NCBI GenBank assembly: GCA_023458215.1
Contig: JAEXAJ010000054.1
Span: 1 to 42,103, forward strand
Origin: Bacteroidota bacterium
GTDB lineage: Bacteria; Bacteroidota; Bacteroidia; Bacteroidales; Bacteroidaceae
Length of the DNA stretch: 42,103 nucleotides
Reading direction: 5' to 3'
The first letter of the stretch is position 1; the number at the start of each line of letters is the position of its first letter. Of the stretch, positions 25,795-36,251 are shown piece by piece. The notes beneath the pieces are model-generated. The model was given only the letters and a program-made list of their open reading frames with translations. It did not search any database and was not told the origin of the DNA. A program made the position numbers and the translations under genes.

Positions 25795-26316
25795 ATGGGA
25801 AAAATAGACGAATTCAGAAGTACTTTGGATGTACCAATCGGTAAATTATCAATAGAAGGTTTGGTACAGGATATTTGCCACCATCCCGAATATCTGAAAG
25901 ATATCTATCAACTAATCTCCGACGAGAAACAAACGGTTTCGTGGCGTGCAATATGGGTCTGTGAAAAGCTAAGCGAAGTGCATCCCGACTGGTTTGTCCC
26001 ATTGCGTGAAGAAATCATTCACAAATTACTAAACTGCAAACATGAGGGTTCTAAGCGGCTCCTTATGTCTATCCTATATAATATACCTGTTTCCTCTCCT
26101 ATCTCCATCGAGCTATTGAACTATTGTTTCGACCACATGCTCGCCCCACAAGAAAGCATCGGCGTGCAGGCACTTTCTATCCGAATGGCCTATCTGCTGT
26201 GTAAAAACGAACCGGAACTTCTTCAAGAACTACGCCTCATTCTCGAAAACACAGATGTAGACTTTTATTCTACAGGAGTAAAAACGACGATAAGAAATGT
26301 GCTGAAAAAGATATGA
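25795..26316 (+). CDS. hypothetical all-helical (HEAT-like) protein
   Basis: A 173-residue protein with no signal peptide. It appears entirely alpha-helical, with paired-helix spacing and patterns such as VSWRAIWVCEKLSEVHPDWF, SKRLLMSILYN and ALSIRMAYLL, which resemble HEAT or armadillo-type repeats used for protein-protein contact. I do not recognise a named family. I start at ATG 25795, downstream of the fabD terminator, rather than the frame's first ATG at 25747, which lies inside the terminator stem. The thi promoter begins 18 bases after its stop. Confidence 0.72.
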   Translation: MGKIDEFRSTLDVPIGKLSIEGLVQDICHHPEYLKDIYQLISDEKQTVSWRAIWVCEKLSEVHPDWFVPLREEIIHKLLNCKHEGSKRLLMSILYNIPVSSPISIELLNYCFDHMLAPQESIGVQALSIRMAYLLCKNEPELLQELRLILENTDVDFYSTGVKTTIRNVLKKI

Positions 26317-26333
26317 GAAATCAAAAAATCCTT

Positions 26334-26341
26334 TACCTTTG
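26334..26341 (+). promoter_or_regulatory. -7 box of the thiamine operon
   Basis: TACCTTTG matches the Bacteroidetes -7 box. Transcription would start near 26348, a few bases before the riboswitch. No clear -33 box. Confidence 0.6.
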
Positions 26342-26352
26342 CCCCCAGTAAA

Positions 26353-26430
26353 AACAAAGGGGTGCCCTTCAATGGGCTGAGATTATACCCTCGAACCTGA
26401 TGCAGTTAGTACTGCCGTAGGAATTGGATA
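26353..26430 (+). promoter_or_regulatory. TPP riboswitch (THI element)
   Basis: The conserved THI-box blocks are in order: GGGGTGCC at 26359-26366, GGCTGAGA, ACCC, GAACCTGATGCAGTTAGTAC and GCCGTAGGAA ending near 26424. It binds thiamine pyrophosphate and shuts off the downstream genes. It lies between the thi -7 box and thiS (start 26505). About 75 bases separate it from thiS; no obvious terminator hairpin is present there, so control may act on translation or by another expression-platform form. Confidence 0.96.
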
Positions 26431-26504
26431 TTTTTTCTTATCTATAATTTGCCATAACGGCGCTTCTTTGTATTTACTTCTCATTATTTTAAAATACTAA
26501 AAAA

Positions 26505-26702
26505 ATGAAAGTAATAATCAACAGCAAAGAAGTAGAAACAAATTCCACTACTCTTTCACAACTTGTAGAAGAACTATCTCTACCCATGCAAGGTATTGCC
26601 ATTGCAGTGAACAACCGTATGATTCCACGTACGGAATGGGCTAATTATAACTTGACCGAAAGTGTCTCTATTGTTATTATTAAAGCAGCTTGTGGAGGAT
26701 AA
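26505..26702 (+). CDS. thiS: sulfur carrier protein ThiS
   Basis: A 65-residue ubiquitin-fold protein ending in the required Gly-Gly (KAACGG). ThiF adenylates this tail, which is then converted to a thiocarboxylate that donates sulfur to the thiazole made by ThiG. The segment GIAIAVNNRMIPRTEWANY fits the family. First gene behind the TPP riboswitch; thiE begins 5 bases after its stop. Confidence 0.95.
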   Translation: MKVIINSKEVETNSTTLSQLVEELSLPMQGIAIAVNNRMIPRTEWANYNLTESVSIVIIKAACGG

Positions 26703-26706
26703 TACA

Positions 26707-27399
26707 ATGAAAGAAGAAGCCATTATCAAAAAACTGCCGGCTGAGAACATGAAAAAGGAAGTAATCTTAGACCTTGCCAGGATTCAGTTTATCACCCATT
26801 ATACCGAACAGTATTCTTATTTTGACTCAGCACGGATCGCCATCGAAGGGGGTTGCCGATGGATACAGTTACGCATGAAAGAAGCGTCGCTTGAAGAAAT
26901 ACGTCCTATAGCTTTGAAAGTAAAGGAACTATGTGCTAAATATGGAGCTGTTTTTATTATCGACGATCACGTAGAATTAGCGAAAGAGATAATGGCGGAT
27001 GGCGTGCATTTAGGTAAAACTGATATGCCTGTAGAAGAAGCACGGTGCATGCTGGATGATAGTTATATAATAGGTGGCACAGCCAATACATTCGAAGATA
27101 TTCAGAAACTTTATGCCGCGGGAGCCGATTACATCGGTTGCGGTCCTTTCCGGTATACAACGACTAAAAAGAACCTGAGTCCTATACTTGGATTGGATGG
27201 CTATAAAGAGATTACCCACAAGATGAAGGCAGAAGGAATAGCTATTCCCGTTGTAGCCATCGGCGGGATAACTACAGCAGATATACCGGCCATTATGGAA
27301 ACGGAAGTTAACGGCATTGCCCTTTCGGGGACCATATTGCGCGCGGATAATCCGGTAGAGGAAATGAAACGGGTTCTTTCGTTGATGAAATTAAAATAA
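26707..27399 (+). CDS. thiE: thiamine-phosphate synthase
   Basis: Couples hydroxymethylpyrimidine diphosphate with thiazole phosphate to give thiamine phosphate. The 230-residue TIM-barrel protein shows IQLRMKEAS (pyrophosphate contact), FIIDDHVELAKEIMADGVHL with the metal-binding Asp, GKTDMP, the G-TANT-E segment and GADYIGCGPFRYTTTKKN. It ends with the phosphate-binding VVAIGGITTADI. I use ATG 26707, 5 bases after thiS; ATG 26749 is an alternative giving 216 residues. A second, diverged ThiE/TenI homologue is encoded at 31794. Confidence 0.92.
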   Translation: MKEEAIIKKLPAENMKKEVILDLARIQFITHYTEQYSYFDSARIAIEGGCRWIQLRMKEASLEEIRPIALKVKELCAKYGAVFIIDDHVELAKEIMADGVHLGKTDMPVEEARCMLDDSYIIGGTANTFEDIQKLYAAGADYIGCGPFRYTTTKKNLSPILGLDGYKEITHKMKAEGIAIPVVAIGGITTADIPAIMETEVNGIALSGTILRADNPVEEMKRVLSLMKLK

Positions 27400-27432
27400 T
27401 ACCCCAAAGAATTAAAAAACAATCATATACTT

Positions 27433-29932
<2,500 letters not shown>

Positions 29933-29951
29933 AACTTTTAATTAGTACAAC

Positions 29952-31088
29952 ATGTTTTCAGACGAATTAGAAAATATATCCTGGGAGGAAACGACCGAAC
30001 GCATCAATGCTAAAACGGATGCCGATGTGCGCCGTGCACTCTCTAAAGAACATTGCGATGTGGAGGATTTCATGGCACTCATCTCCCCTGCCGCTATCCC
30101 CTATTTGGAAACGATGGCACGGTTAAGCAAGAAATACACCGAAGAACGTTTCGGTAAAACGATTTCGATGTTCGTGCCCCTGTACATCACCAATTCATGC
30201 ACCAACTCCTGTATCTATTGTGGGTTCCATATCAGCAACCCGATGGCACGTACCATCTTGACCGAAGAGGAGATCGTGAACGAATACAAAGCCATCAAGA
30301 AGCTGGCACCTTTTGAGAATCTGCTGCTAGTGACCGGAGAGAATCCGGCCAAAGCCGGTGTGCCTTATATCGCTCGTGCCCTCGACCTGGCAAAGCCCTA
30401 CTTCAGTAATCTGAAGATTGAAGTAATGCCCCTGAAAACCGAAGAGTATGCCGAACTGAAAGAACATGGAATGAACGGTGTAATCTGTTTTCAGGAAACC
30501 TACCACAAGGCAAATTATAACATCTACCACCCTCGTGGCATGAAATCGAAGTTTGCATGGCGTGTCGATGGTTTTGACCGCATGGGACAAGCCGGCGTCC
30601 ATTCCATCGGTATGGGCGTACTTATCGGTCTTGAAAAGGAGTGGCGCACGGATATCACCCTGATGGCTCATCACCTGCGCTATCTGCAAAAGAACTACTG
30701 GCGGACGAAATATAGCGTCAACTTTCCCCGCATGCGCCCGTCGGAGAATGGTGGTTTCCAACCCAATGTAGTGATGAGCGACCGTGAACTGGCACAAGTT
30801 ACTTTTGCCATGCGCATTTTCGACCACGACGTAGATATCTCCTACTCCACCCGTGAACCGGCCGCCATACGCGACCACATGGCAACCCTGGGCGTTACTA
30901 CCATGAGCGCGGAAAGTAAGACAGAGCCAGGCGGATATTACAGTTACCCACAGACCTTGGAACAATTCCACGTGAGTGATGACCGCAAAGCAGTAGAAGT
31001 GGATGCCGCCCTGAAACGTTTAGGACGTGAACCGGTATGGAAGGATTGGGATGCCAGTTTTGATTTAAAACGTTATACCACTCAATGA
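29952..31088 (+). CDS. thiH: tyrosine lyase (dehydroglycine synthase), radical SAM
   Basis: Radical SAM enzyme that cleaves tyrosine to p-cresol and dehydroglycine, supplying the glycine-derived part of the thiazole in anaerobes. The 378-residue protein has the [4Fe-4S] motif CTNSCIYC (Cys83, Cys87, Cys90) and the family segments VTGENPAKAG, CFQETYHKANYNIYHPRGMK and ISYSTREPA. Its presence instead of a glycine oxidase (ThiO) indicates an oxygen-sensitive pathway. The stop overlaps the thiF start by 4 bases. Confidence 0.97.
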   Translation: MFSDELENISWEETTERINAKTDADVRRALSKEHCDVEDFMALISPAAIPYLETMARLSKKYTEERFGKTISMFVPLYITNSCTNSCIYCGFHISNPMARTILTEEEIVNEYKAIKKLAPFENLLLVTGENPAKAGVPYIARALDLAKPYFSNLKIEVMPLKTEEYAELKEHGMNGVICFQETYHKANYNIYHPRGMKSKFAWRVDGFDRMGQAGVHSIGMGVLIGLEKEWRTDITLMAHHLRYLQKNYWRTKYSVNFPRMRPSENGGFQPNVVMSDRELAQVTFAMRIFDHDVDISYSTREPAAIRDHMATLGVTTMSAESKTEPGGYYSYPQTLEQFHVSDDRKAVEVDAALKRLGREPVWKDWDASFDLKRYTTQ

Positions 31089-31786
31089 AAGTGAATCGAT
31101 ACGACAGACAGATCAGCCTTCCCGAAATAGGTGAAGAAGGACAAGAGAAGCTGCGCCGCGCACGAGTCTTGATAATCGGCGTGGGAGGGCTTGGCTCTCC
31201 CATCGCCCTCTACCTGACCAGTGCGGGCGTGGGCACCCTCGGACTGGTGGATGATGATAACGTCAGCATTAGCAACCTTCAACGTCAGGTTTTGTACGCT
31301 GAAGCTGACGTTGAGCAACCTAAAGCAGAGTGTGCCGCCCGCAGGTTGCAAGCCTTGAACAGTGAGGTAGAAATTCACACCTACCCCTTTCGTCTCGACA
31401 AAGAAAATGTAAACGCGCTGATTACCGATTACGATATCATAGTAGACGGATGCGATAATTTTGCAACACGCTATCTTGTCAGCGACGCTTGCGCCATCCT
31501 CGGCAAGCCCTATATCTACGGAGCCATTCAAGGCTTTGAAGGGCAAGTCTCAGTATTCTGCCATCCGGCAGATTTTAAAACTTACCGTGACCTCTATCCT
31601 GACGAAGAAGAAACACTGCGCATGCCGTCGCCTGATAAATCGGTAATGGGTGTTACCCCTGCCATCGTGGGAAGTGTGGAAGCCAGTGAAGTCTTGAAAC
31701 TGATTAGCGGTTATGGCGAACTACTGGCAGGAAAACTTTGGACGATAGATTTAAGAACCATGCAATCGTATATCCTTTTAATATAG
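31085..31786 (+). CDS. thiF: ThiS adenylyltransferase lacking the zinc cysteines
   Basis: E1-like enzyme that adenylates the C terminus of ThiS. The nucleotide site GVGGLGSPIALYLTSAGVG (about residues 32-50), DDDNVSISNLQRQ with the catalytic arginine, and DGCDNFATRYLVSDAC are all in place. The C-terminal region that normally holds two CxxC zinc pairs reads KTYRDLYPDEEETLRMPSPD, so the cysteines there are lost. Length 233 is slightly below the E. coli protein (about 250). It overlaps thiH by 4 bases and sits 7 bases before the TenI-like gene. Alternative family members (MoeB, HesA) are unlikely given the context. Confidence 0.9.
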   Translation: MKVNRYDRQISLPEIGEEGQEKLRRARVLIIGVGGLGSPIALYLTSAGVGTLGLVDDDNVSISNLQRQVLYAEADVEQPKAECAARRLQALNSEVEIHTYPFRLDKENVNALITDYDIIVDGCDNFATRYLVSDACAILGKPYIYGAIQGFEGQVSVFCHPADFKTYRDLYPDEEETLRMPSPDKSVMGVTPAIVGSVEASEVLKLISGYGELLAGKLWTIDLRTMQSYILLI

Positions 31787-31793
31787 AAAATAT

Positions 31794-32393
31794 ATGAAAC
31801 TGATAGTCATTACCACTCCGTATTTTTTTGAAGGAGAAGCCGCCGCCATCACTTCCCTGTTCCATGCCGGACTGGAGATTCTTCATCTACGCAAGCCCGG
31901 TGCTTCTGTAGATGAAGTAGAATCGTTGCTCCGTCAAGTGCCCGCTCAATACAGGGAACGCATTGTTACCCACGAGCACTTTCAATTAGCATCGTCATAC
32001 GGTTTGAAAGGTATTCATCTGAATAGGCGCCATCCGCAAATCCCCGACGGATATAGCGGGCACGTCAGCTGCTCTTGTCACTCCCTTGAAGAAGTGGCGC
32101 AACATAAATCCGATTGCGATTACGTCTTCCTCAGTCCCATTTACGACAGTATTTCCAAAGAAGGCTACGCTTCTACTTTCACCTACCCCCAACTGCAACA
32201 AGCACAACAAGCCGGAATTATCAATTCCCGCGTCATTGCACTAGGCGGAGTCAGCAGCGAACATCTCCCCGAAATAGCCTCCCTAGGTTTTGGTGGTGCC
32301 GCCTTATTGGGTGATATTTGGCAAAGGGAAAGCTCCGACCTCCTTCCATACTTCCGCTCCCTCCTCTCCCAATTCTTCATTCATCATTCTTAA
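31794..32393 (+). CDS. TenI-like thiazole tautomerase / ThiE paralogue
   Basis: A 199-residue ThiE-fold protein. It keeps LEILHLRKPG, GIHLNRRHPQ, CDYVFLSPIYDSISKEGY and the phosphate-site VIALGGVSSEHLPEIASLGF. It lacks the ThiE metal-binding Asp segment; in its place is IVTHEHFQLASSYGL. That pattern fits TenI, which aromatises the ThiG product, better than a second true ThiE, and a full ThiE is already encoded at 26707. Annotation pipelines may call it thiE. It lies between thiF and thiD in the riboswitch-controlled operon. Confidence 0.8.
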   Translation: MKLIVITTPYFFEGEAAAITSLFHAGLEILHLRKPGASVDEVESLLRQVPAQYRERIVTHEHFQLASSYGLKGIHLNRRHPQIPDGYSGHVSCSCHSLEEVAQHKSDCDYVFLSPIYDSISKEGYASTFTYPQLQQAQQAGIINSRVIALGGVSSEHLPEIASLGFGGAALLGDIWQRESSDLLPYFRSLLSQFFIHHS

Positions 32394-32405
32394 TTCTTCA
32401 TTTCC

Positions 32406-33212
32406 ATGACTCCTCCCATCATTCTCTCTATTGCAGGCTCCGATTGTTCGGGCGGTGCAGGCATTCAAGCCGATATCAAGACTATCTCCGCTTTAGGTGG
32501 ATATGCAGCTTCGGTTATTACAGCCATCACAGTCCAAAACACATTAGGTGTGCAGGCTGTGCATCCTCTTCCTGCCAGCATTGTCCGTGCGCAAATAGAA
32601 GCAGTATTGGACGACTTGCACCCCAAAGCTATAAAAATAGGTATGGTGCACAATGCAGATCTTGTACATGTTATTGCTGACTGTATAAGTACCTATCATC
32701 CCGAATTTGTAGTCTATGACCCTGTTATGATTTCCACCAGCGGGCGACGACTGATGACAGAGGAAACCATTCAAACCATTAAAGAGAAACTTTTCCCCCT
32801 TTGTACCCTATTAACTCCTAATCTTAGTGAAGCGAGTTTACTCTATGGATGCCCTATCTCAACAACTACAGAAATGGAACAAGCCGCCCAAGAATTATCT
32901 CACCTATACCATACTTCAATCCTTATAAAAGGCGGGCATCTGGAAGGTAACGAAATGTGCGATATTCTTTGTAATCAAGCCTCCACCGCATGTACCCTTT
33001 ATGCCCATCCCAAAATAGATAGTCATAACCTGCATGGCACTGGCTGTACACTTTCATCTGCCATAGCTACTTATTTGGCTTATAATAATTGCCTTGAAAA
33101 AGCTGTTAGCTTGGCAAAAGCCTATATCAATACAGCTATCAGCAATGGAAAGAATCTACAAATAGGCAATGGAAATGGTCCTTTATGGCATTTCCCTCTA
33201 CCGGAGCCATAA
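32406..33212 (+). CDS. thiD: hydroxymethylpyrimidine/phosphomethylpyrimidine kinase
   Basis: Ribokinase-fold enzyme that makes hydroxymethylpyrimidine diphosphate for ThiE. The 268-residue protein starts with the typical ILSIAGSDCSGGAGIQADIK, contains VYDPVMISTSGRRLM and LLTPNLSEASLLYG, and has the anion-hole signature LHGTGCTLSSAIATYLA. Last gene of the thi operon. It ends only 5 bases from the stop of the convergent DUF4396 gene, and I see no terminator hairpin in between. Confidence 0.96.
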   Translation: MTPPIILSIAGSDCSGGAGIQADIKTISALGGYAASVITAITVQNTLGVQAVHPLPASIVRAQIEAVLDDLHPKAIKIGMVHNADLVHVIADCISTYHPEFVVYDPVMISTSGRRLMTEETIQTIKEKLFPLCTLLTPNLSEASLLYGCPISTTTEMEQAAQELSHLYHTSILIKGGHLEGNEMCDILCNQASTACTLYAHPKIDSHNLHGTGCTLSSAIATYLAYNNCLEKAVSLAKAYINTAISNGKNLQIGNGNGPLWHFPLPEP

Positions 33213-33217
33213 TAAAC

Positions 33218-33949
33218 TTACATTCCCTTTTTAATATCTAACTTAATAAGTAGCGCATTCATCGGATATGCGCAAGCAAACCCTACGAGCATGGCAATCT
33301 GCATCATAAACCAAAAATCCCAAGAATCCTTCGTCAATGGAGCATCCTTGAAAAATCCAAAATAGACAATCGCCATCCATCCGTACATACCTACCTGCCA
33401 AGAAGCCAGCGAAAAGAAATCCGCTTTGAAAGCACGGGCAAGACCTGCCGGTACAGATATCTTTTCCATTTCACGAATTGCATAAAATTGAAAATAAACT
33501 CCGATAATCAATGCTAGGATGAAATCGAAAACCCAGTTACCGATAATCAGACTGCCGCCAATACTAATAGGATAATAAAAAGTAAACCATTCTCCGATAA
33601 TATCAGCCAACGTACATCCTGCACCACAATGTAAAGCAGAGAGGGCAACCGACTGCCAATGAGGACGGCTCATAGCTCCCGTCGACATATTCATTGGCAT
33701 ATCCATCTTATCCATTTTCATACCGGGCATCATTTTCATCTCTTTATCATCATCCATCATAGACATATCATTTTCTCTTCCAAACTTAAAATAAGCCCAA
33801 AGAGCCAGATAACTCGCCCATAATCCGGTTAGTATCCACACAACATTCATAATCTTCATTGATTGTTTATGTTTCGTCAAATCATTGGCTATCACGAAGG
33901 ATATAACGATACCCGAACAGATGAAAAATAAAGAGATTGTAGTAAGCAT
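33218..33949 (-). CDS. DUF4396 membrane protein with methionine-rich loop
   Basis: A 243-residue integral membrane protein, with about two helices in residues 1-56 and about four after residue 100. The C-terminal half carries the DUF4396 pattern (SVALSALHCGAGCTLADIIG and a KADFFSLASWQVGMYGWMA segment). Between the halves, residues 62-93 contain 13 methionines with Asp and Lys (for example EMKMMPGMKMDKMDMPMNM), the kind of Met cluster found in copper- or silver-handling proteins. Function is unknown; metal binding is inference. No convincing promoter was found upstream. Convergent with thiD. Confidence 0.83.
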   Translation of the reverse strand: MLTTISLFFICSGIVISFVIANDLTKHKQSMKIMNVVWILTGLWASYLALWAYFKFGRENDMSMMDDDKEMKMMPGMKMDKMDMPMNMSTGAMSRPHWQSVALSALHCGAGCTLADIIGEWFTFYYPISIGGSLIIGNWVFDFILALIIGVYFQFYAIREMEKISVPAGLARAFKADFFSLASWQVGMYGWMAIVYFGFFKDAPLTKDSWDFWFMMQIAMLVGFACAYPMNALLIKLDIKKGM

Positions 33950-34316
33950 ATCTATAATGTTTTAAATTGAATGCGAAAGAAACACTCTGAAACAGAAAAG
34001 GTTGTAAATTACTCCAAAAAACTTAGTTTCTTGCTTTTTAATAATTTCTAGGCATCATCTTTTTTTAACAAGGAATCCAGTTGTAAACTACGAAACTTAA
34101 ACTTACGGAAATTGAGTAAACAGTCGTCTTTTCAGAACCATTTTCCGACCACACTTTGAGCCATACTTTTATGTTGACAACCAGCGTATTACATACTAAA
34201 GCGGCCACCCAAGCGGCCAGCAAACGGACACAACATAAGTAAATTAGAAGATAAGATATACTATCGTTTATCTATGTACACATCCGGAAGAAAAATGCAT
34301 GATTAGTTAACCTCCG

Positions 34317-34382
34317 ACAGATAATGTATCCGGGCAGAACAGATGATGCATTCCTGCCGGACAGATGATGTATCTTTCTTGG
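34317..34382. repeat. three tandem 22-bp repeats (iteron-like)
   Basis: ACAGATRATGYAT begins at 34317, 34339 and 34361, exactly 22 bases apart; the remaining 9 bases of each unit vary. A weaker fourth match may precede them at 34295. The array is 109 bases upstream of the -7 box of the DUF362 cluster. Two-turn spacing on one DNA face suggests a protein-binding array. Confidence 0.65.
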
Positions 34383-34467
34383 GGTGTACTCATTAGTTGC
34401 ATGTTCAAATACCTTGTCAACTCGTATCTATAATCTTCTTGCCTTAAAAAACTTAAGCTTACGAAAG

Positions 34468-34498
34468 TTGAGTTATTTAATATTATCTGCTATTTTTG
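34468..34498 (+). promoter_or_regulatory. promoter of the DUF362 redox cluster
   Basis: TTG at 34468-34470 (inside the second 25-base repeat) and TATTTTTG at 34491-34498 are 20 bases apart. The start codon at 34529 is about 24 bases after the predicted transcription start. Confidence 0.68.
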
Positions 34499-34528
34499 CA
34501 GCAATAATCACTATTAATAGACATAGAC

Positions 34529-35650
34529 ATGGAAAAAGCAAAAGTTTACTACTCTGATTTGCGTACCTCTCCTACCTCTAACCTCCTTGACAAAATGGAA
34601 CGCCTGCTAAGGCGGGCAGGTATTGAACAACTTCCTTTGAAAGACAATTTCGTAGCTATTAAAATTCATTTTGGAGAACCGGGAAATCTGGCTTATATTC
34701 GTCCAAACTATGCGGCACGTATGGCAAATCTGCTTCGTGGGCTAGGTGCCAGGCCATTCTTGACAGACTGCAATACTTTATATTCGGGTCGTCGCTCCAA
34801 TGCGGTAGATCATCTGCAAAGTGCCATGGAAAACGGATTCAATCCGATATCTGCCCAATGTCAGGTTATTATCGGCGATGGACTGAAAGGCACGGACTAT
34901 CGGGAAATACCTATAAATGGTGAATATTGTCCGACTCCTAAAATTGGTACGGCTATCGCGGATGCAGATCTCATCATCAGCATGAACCATTTTAAAGGTC
35001 ACGAGCAGGCCGGCTTTGGAGGAGCCTTGAAAAATTTGGGAATGGGATGCGCCAGTGTAGGTGGCAAACTGGAACTTCACGCCTCTTCCCAACCCAAAAT
35101 AGCCGAAGAAAATTGTATAGGTTGTAACATCTGCGTGAAAAATTGTGCCCATGATGCTGTTCATCTCAACGCGCAGCGCAAAGCTGAAATAGATTACGTA
35201 AAATGCGTCGGTTGTGGTCAGTGTGTAGCCCTTTGTCAGCATGATGCCGCCGTAATAGCAGATTGGGATACCTCCGAGCGTCTGAACTATAAAATAGCGG
35301 AATATACCCTTGCTGTGCTGAAAGACAAACCTCACTTCCATATCAGTTTCATTATGAATGTTTCACCCGAGTGCGATTGCTGGAATCATAATGATGCAGC
35401 CATTGTTCCCGACCTTGGCATGTTGGCTTCTGCCGACCCTGTTGCGTTGGACAAAGCGTGTGCCGATATGGTGACACAAGCCCCTATATTGCAAGGGAAT
35501 AACGTTATTGCCCAAGAACATGAGCACGACGACTTATGCGGCTGCGACAAGTTCCATATCATGCATCCCGATACCGACTGGCTCGCCGGGTTACGCCATG
35601 CCGAGAAACTCGGAATAGGTACAATGGAATATGATTTGGTGAAGATTTAA
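34529..35650 (+). CDS. DUF362 protein with two [4Fe-4S] ferredoxin clusters
   Basis: A 373-residue cytoplasmic protein (no signal peptide). The DUF362 core shows IKIHFGEPGNLAYIRPNYA, then SMNHFKGHEQAGFGGALKNL with conserved His and Gly, and in the C-terminal half CWNHNDAAIVPDLGMLASAD. Inserted are two bacterial ferredoxin motifs, CIGCNICVKNC at about 196-206 and CVGCGQCVALC at about 226-236, each followed by a distal Cys-free tail, so two [4Fe-4S] clusters are expected. The reaction is unknown. First of four genes (gaps 61, 30 and 30 nt) that include a second, exported DUF362 protein and a membrane polyferredoxin. Confidence 0.88.
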   Translation: MEKAKVYYSDLRTSPTSNLLDKMERLLRRAGIEQLPLKDNFVAIKIHFGEPGNLAYIRPNYAARMANLLRGLGARPFLTDCNTLYSGRRSNAVDHLQSAMENGFNPISAQCQVIIGDGLKGTDYREIPINGEYCPTPKIGTAIADADLIISMNHFKGHEQAGFGGALKNLGMGCASVGGKLELHASSQPKIAEENCIGCNICVKNCAHDAVHLNAQRKAEIDYVKCVGCGQCVALCQHDAAVIADWDTSERLNYKIAEYTLAVLKDKPHFHISFIMNVSPECDCWNHNDAAIVPDLGMLASADPVALDKACADMVTQAPILQGNNVIAQEHEHDDLCGCDKFHIMHPDTDWLAGLRHAEKLGIGTMEYDLVKI

Positions 35651-35711
35651 ACCTTTTCTCATTTTAATAGTCATACTTTAAATATATCATTTTACACTTA
35701 ATATTATACAA

Positions 35712-36221
35712 ATGGAAACAACTGCTAAACTTTACTCCTTGTCTTTCGGAAATGTAAAGACCTATTTATTCGCTCTTTTATTCGTAGTAGGAAATGTTGC
35801 TTTACCGCAACTCTCTCATTTGGTTCCTGCCGGTGGCCCCACTCTACTTCCTATCTACTTTTTCACTTTAATCGCTGCTTACAAATATGGCTTCCGGGTT
35901 GGTCTGCTGACCGCTATATTGTCTCCTGTTATTAATCACCTGCTATTTGCTATGCCTGCCGCCGCTGTATTACCGGCTATCTTGATTAAGTCCGGCTTGC
36001 TGGCAGGAGCTGCCGCACTTGCTGCACGCTATACCAAAAACATTTCTTTGCTGGCATTGCTGGGTGTAGTTCTTGCTTATCAGGTTGTAGGCACTGCCTT
36101 TGAATGGGCTATATCCGGAAGCTTCTTTCTGGCTGTACAAGATTTCCGCATGGGTATTCCCGGTATGCTGATTCAGTGGTTTGGCGGATATGCTTTGCTA
36201 AAAGCCATTGCTAAAATCTAA
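35712..36221 (+). CDS. small membrane protein resembling an ECF-type S component
   Basis: A 169-residue protein with about five hydrophobic helices. The early LSHLVPAGGPTLLPIYFFTL and the repeated small-residue helices (AAAVLPAILIKSGLLAGAAA) look like substrate-binding S components of energy-coupling factor transporters. No ATPase or T component is encoded nearby. Substrate cannot be inferred from the sequence; a cofactor such as a flavin or vitamin is a guess. It sits between the two DUF362 genes in one probable operon, which suggests a role linked to them. An unrelated membrane subunit of a redox complex is the main alternative. Confidence 0.65.
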   Translation: METTAKLYSLSFGNVKTYLFALLFVVGNVALPQLSHLVPAGGPTLLPIYFFTLIAAYKYGFRVGLLTAILSPVINHLLFAMPAAAVLPAILIKSGLLAGAAALAARYTKNISLLALLGVVLAYQVVGTAFEWAISGSFFLAVQDFRMGIPGMLIQWFGGYALLKAIAKI

Positions 36222-36251
36222 AAACAACTTATATAATAAATAGTTAGCCTT

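Larger units (their letters stand above)
33950..34528. other. 579-base repeat-rich gap with the DUF362 promoter
   Basis: No gene is visible. Two direct copies of a 25-base imperfect palindrome (34093-34117 and 34449-34473; 22 of 25 identical, core CTTACG) lie 356 bases apart. AAGCGGCC occurs twice near 34200-34220. Three tandem 22-base units lie at 34317-34382. The second 25-base copy overlaps the -33 element of the promoter for the 34529 gene. The region could be a regulatory array or a decayed insertion. Confidence 0.6.

Noticed and set aside
30327..30971. A 214-codon minus-strand frame opposite thiH
   Set aside because: thiH carries the radical SAM motif and fits the operon; the antisense translation shows no recognisable domain.
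34317..34382. CRISPR array
   Set aside because: Repeats are only three, directly tandem with a 22-base period, without unique spacers and without cas genes.
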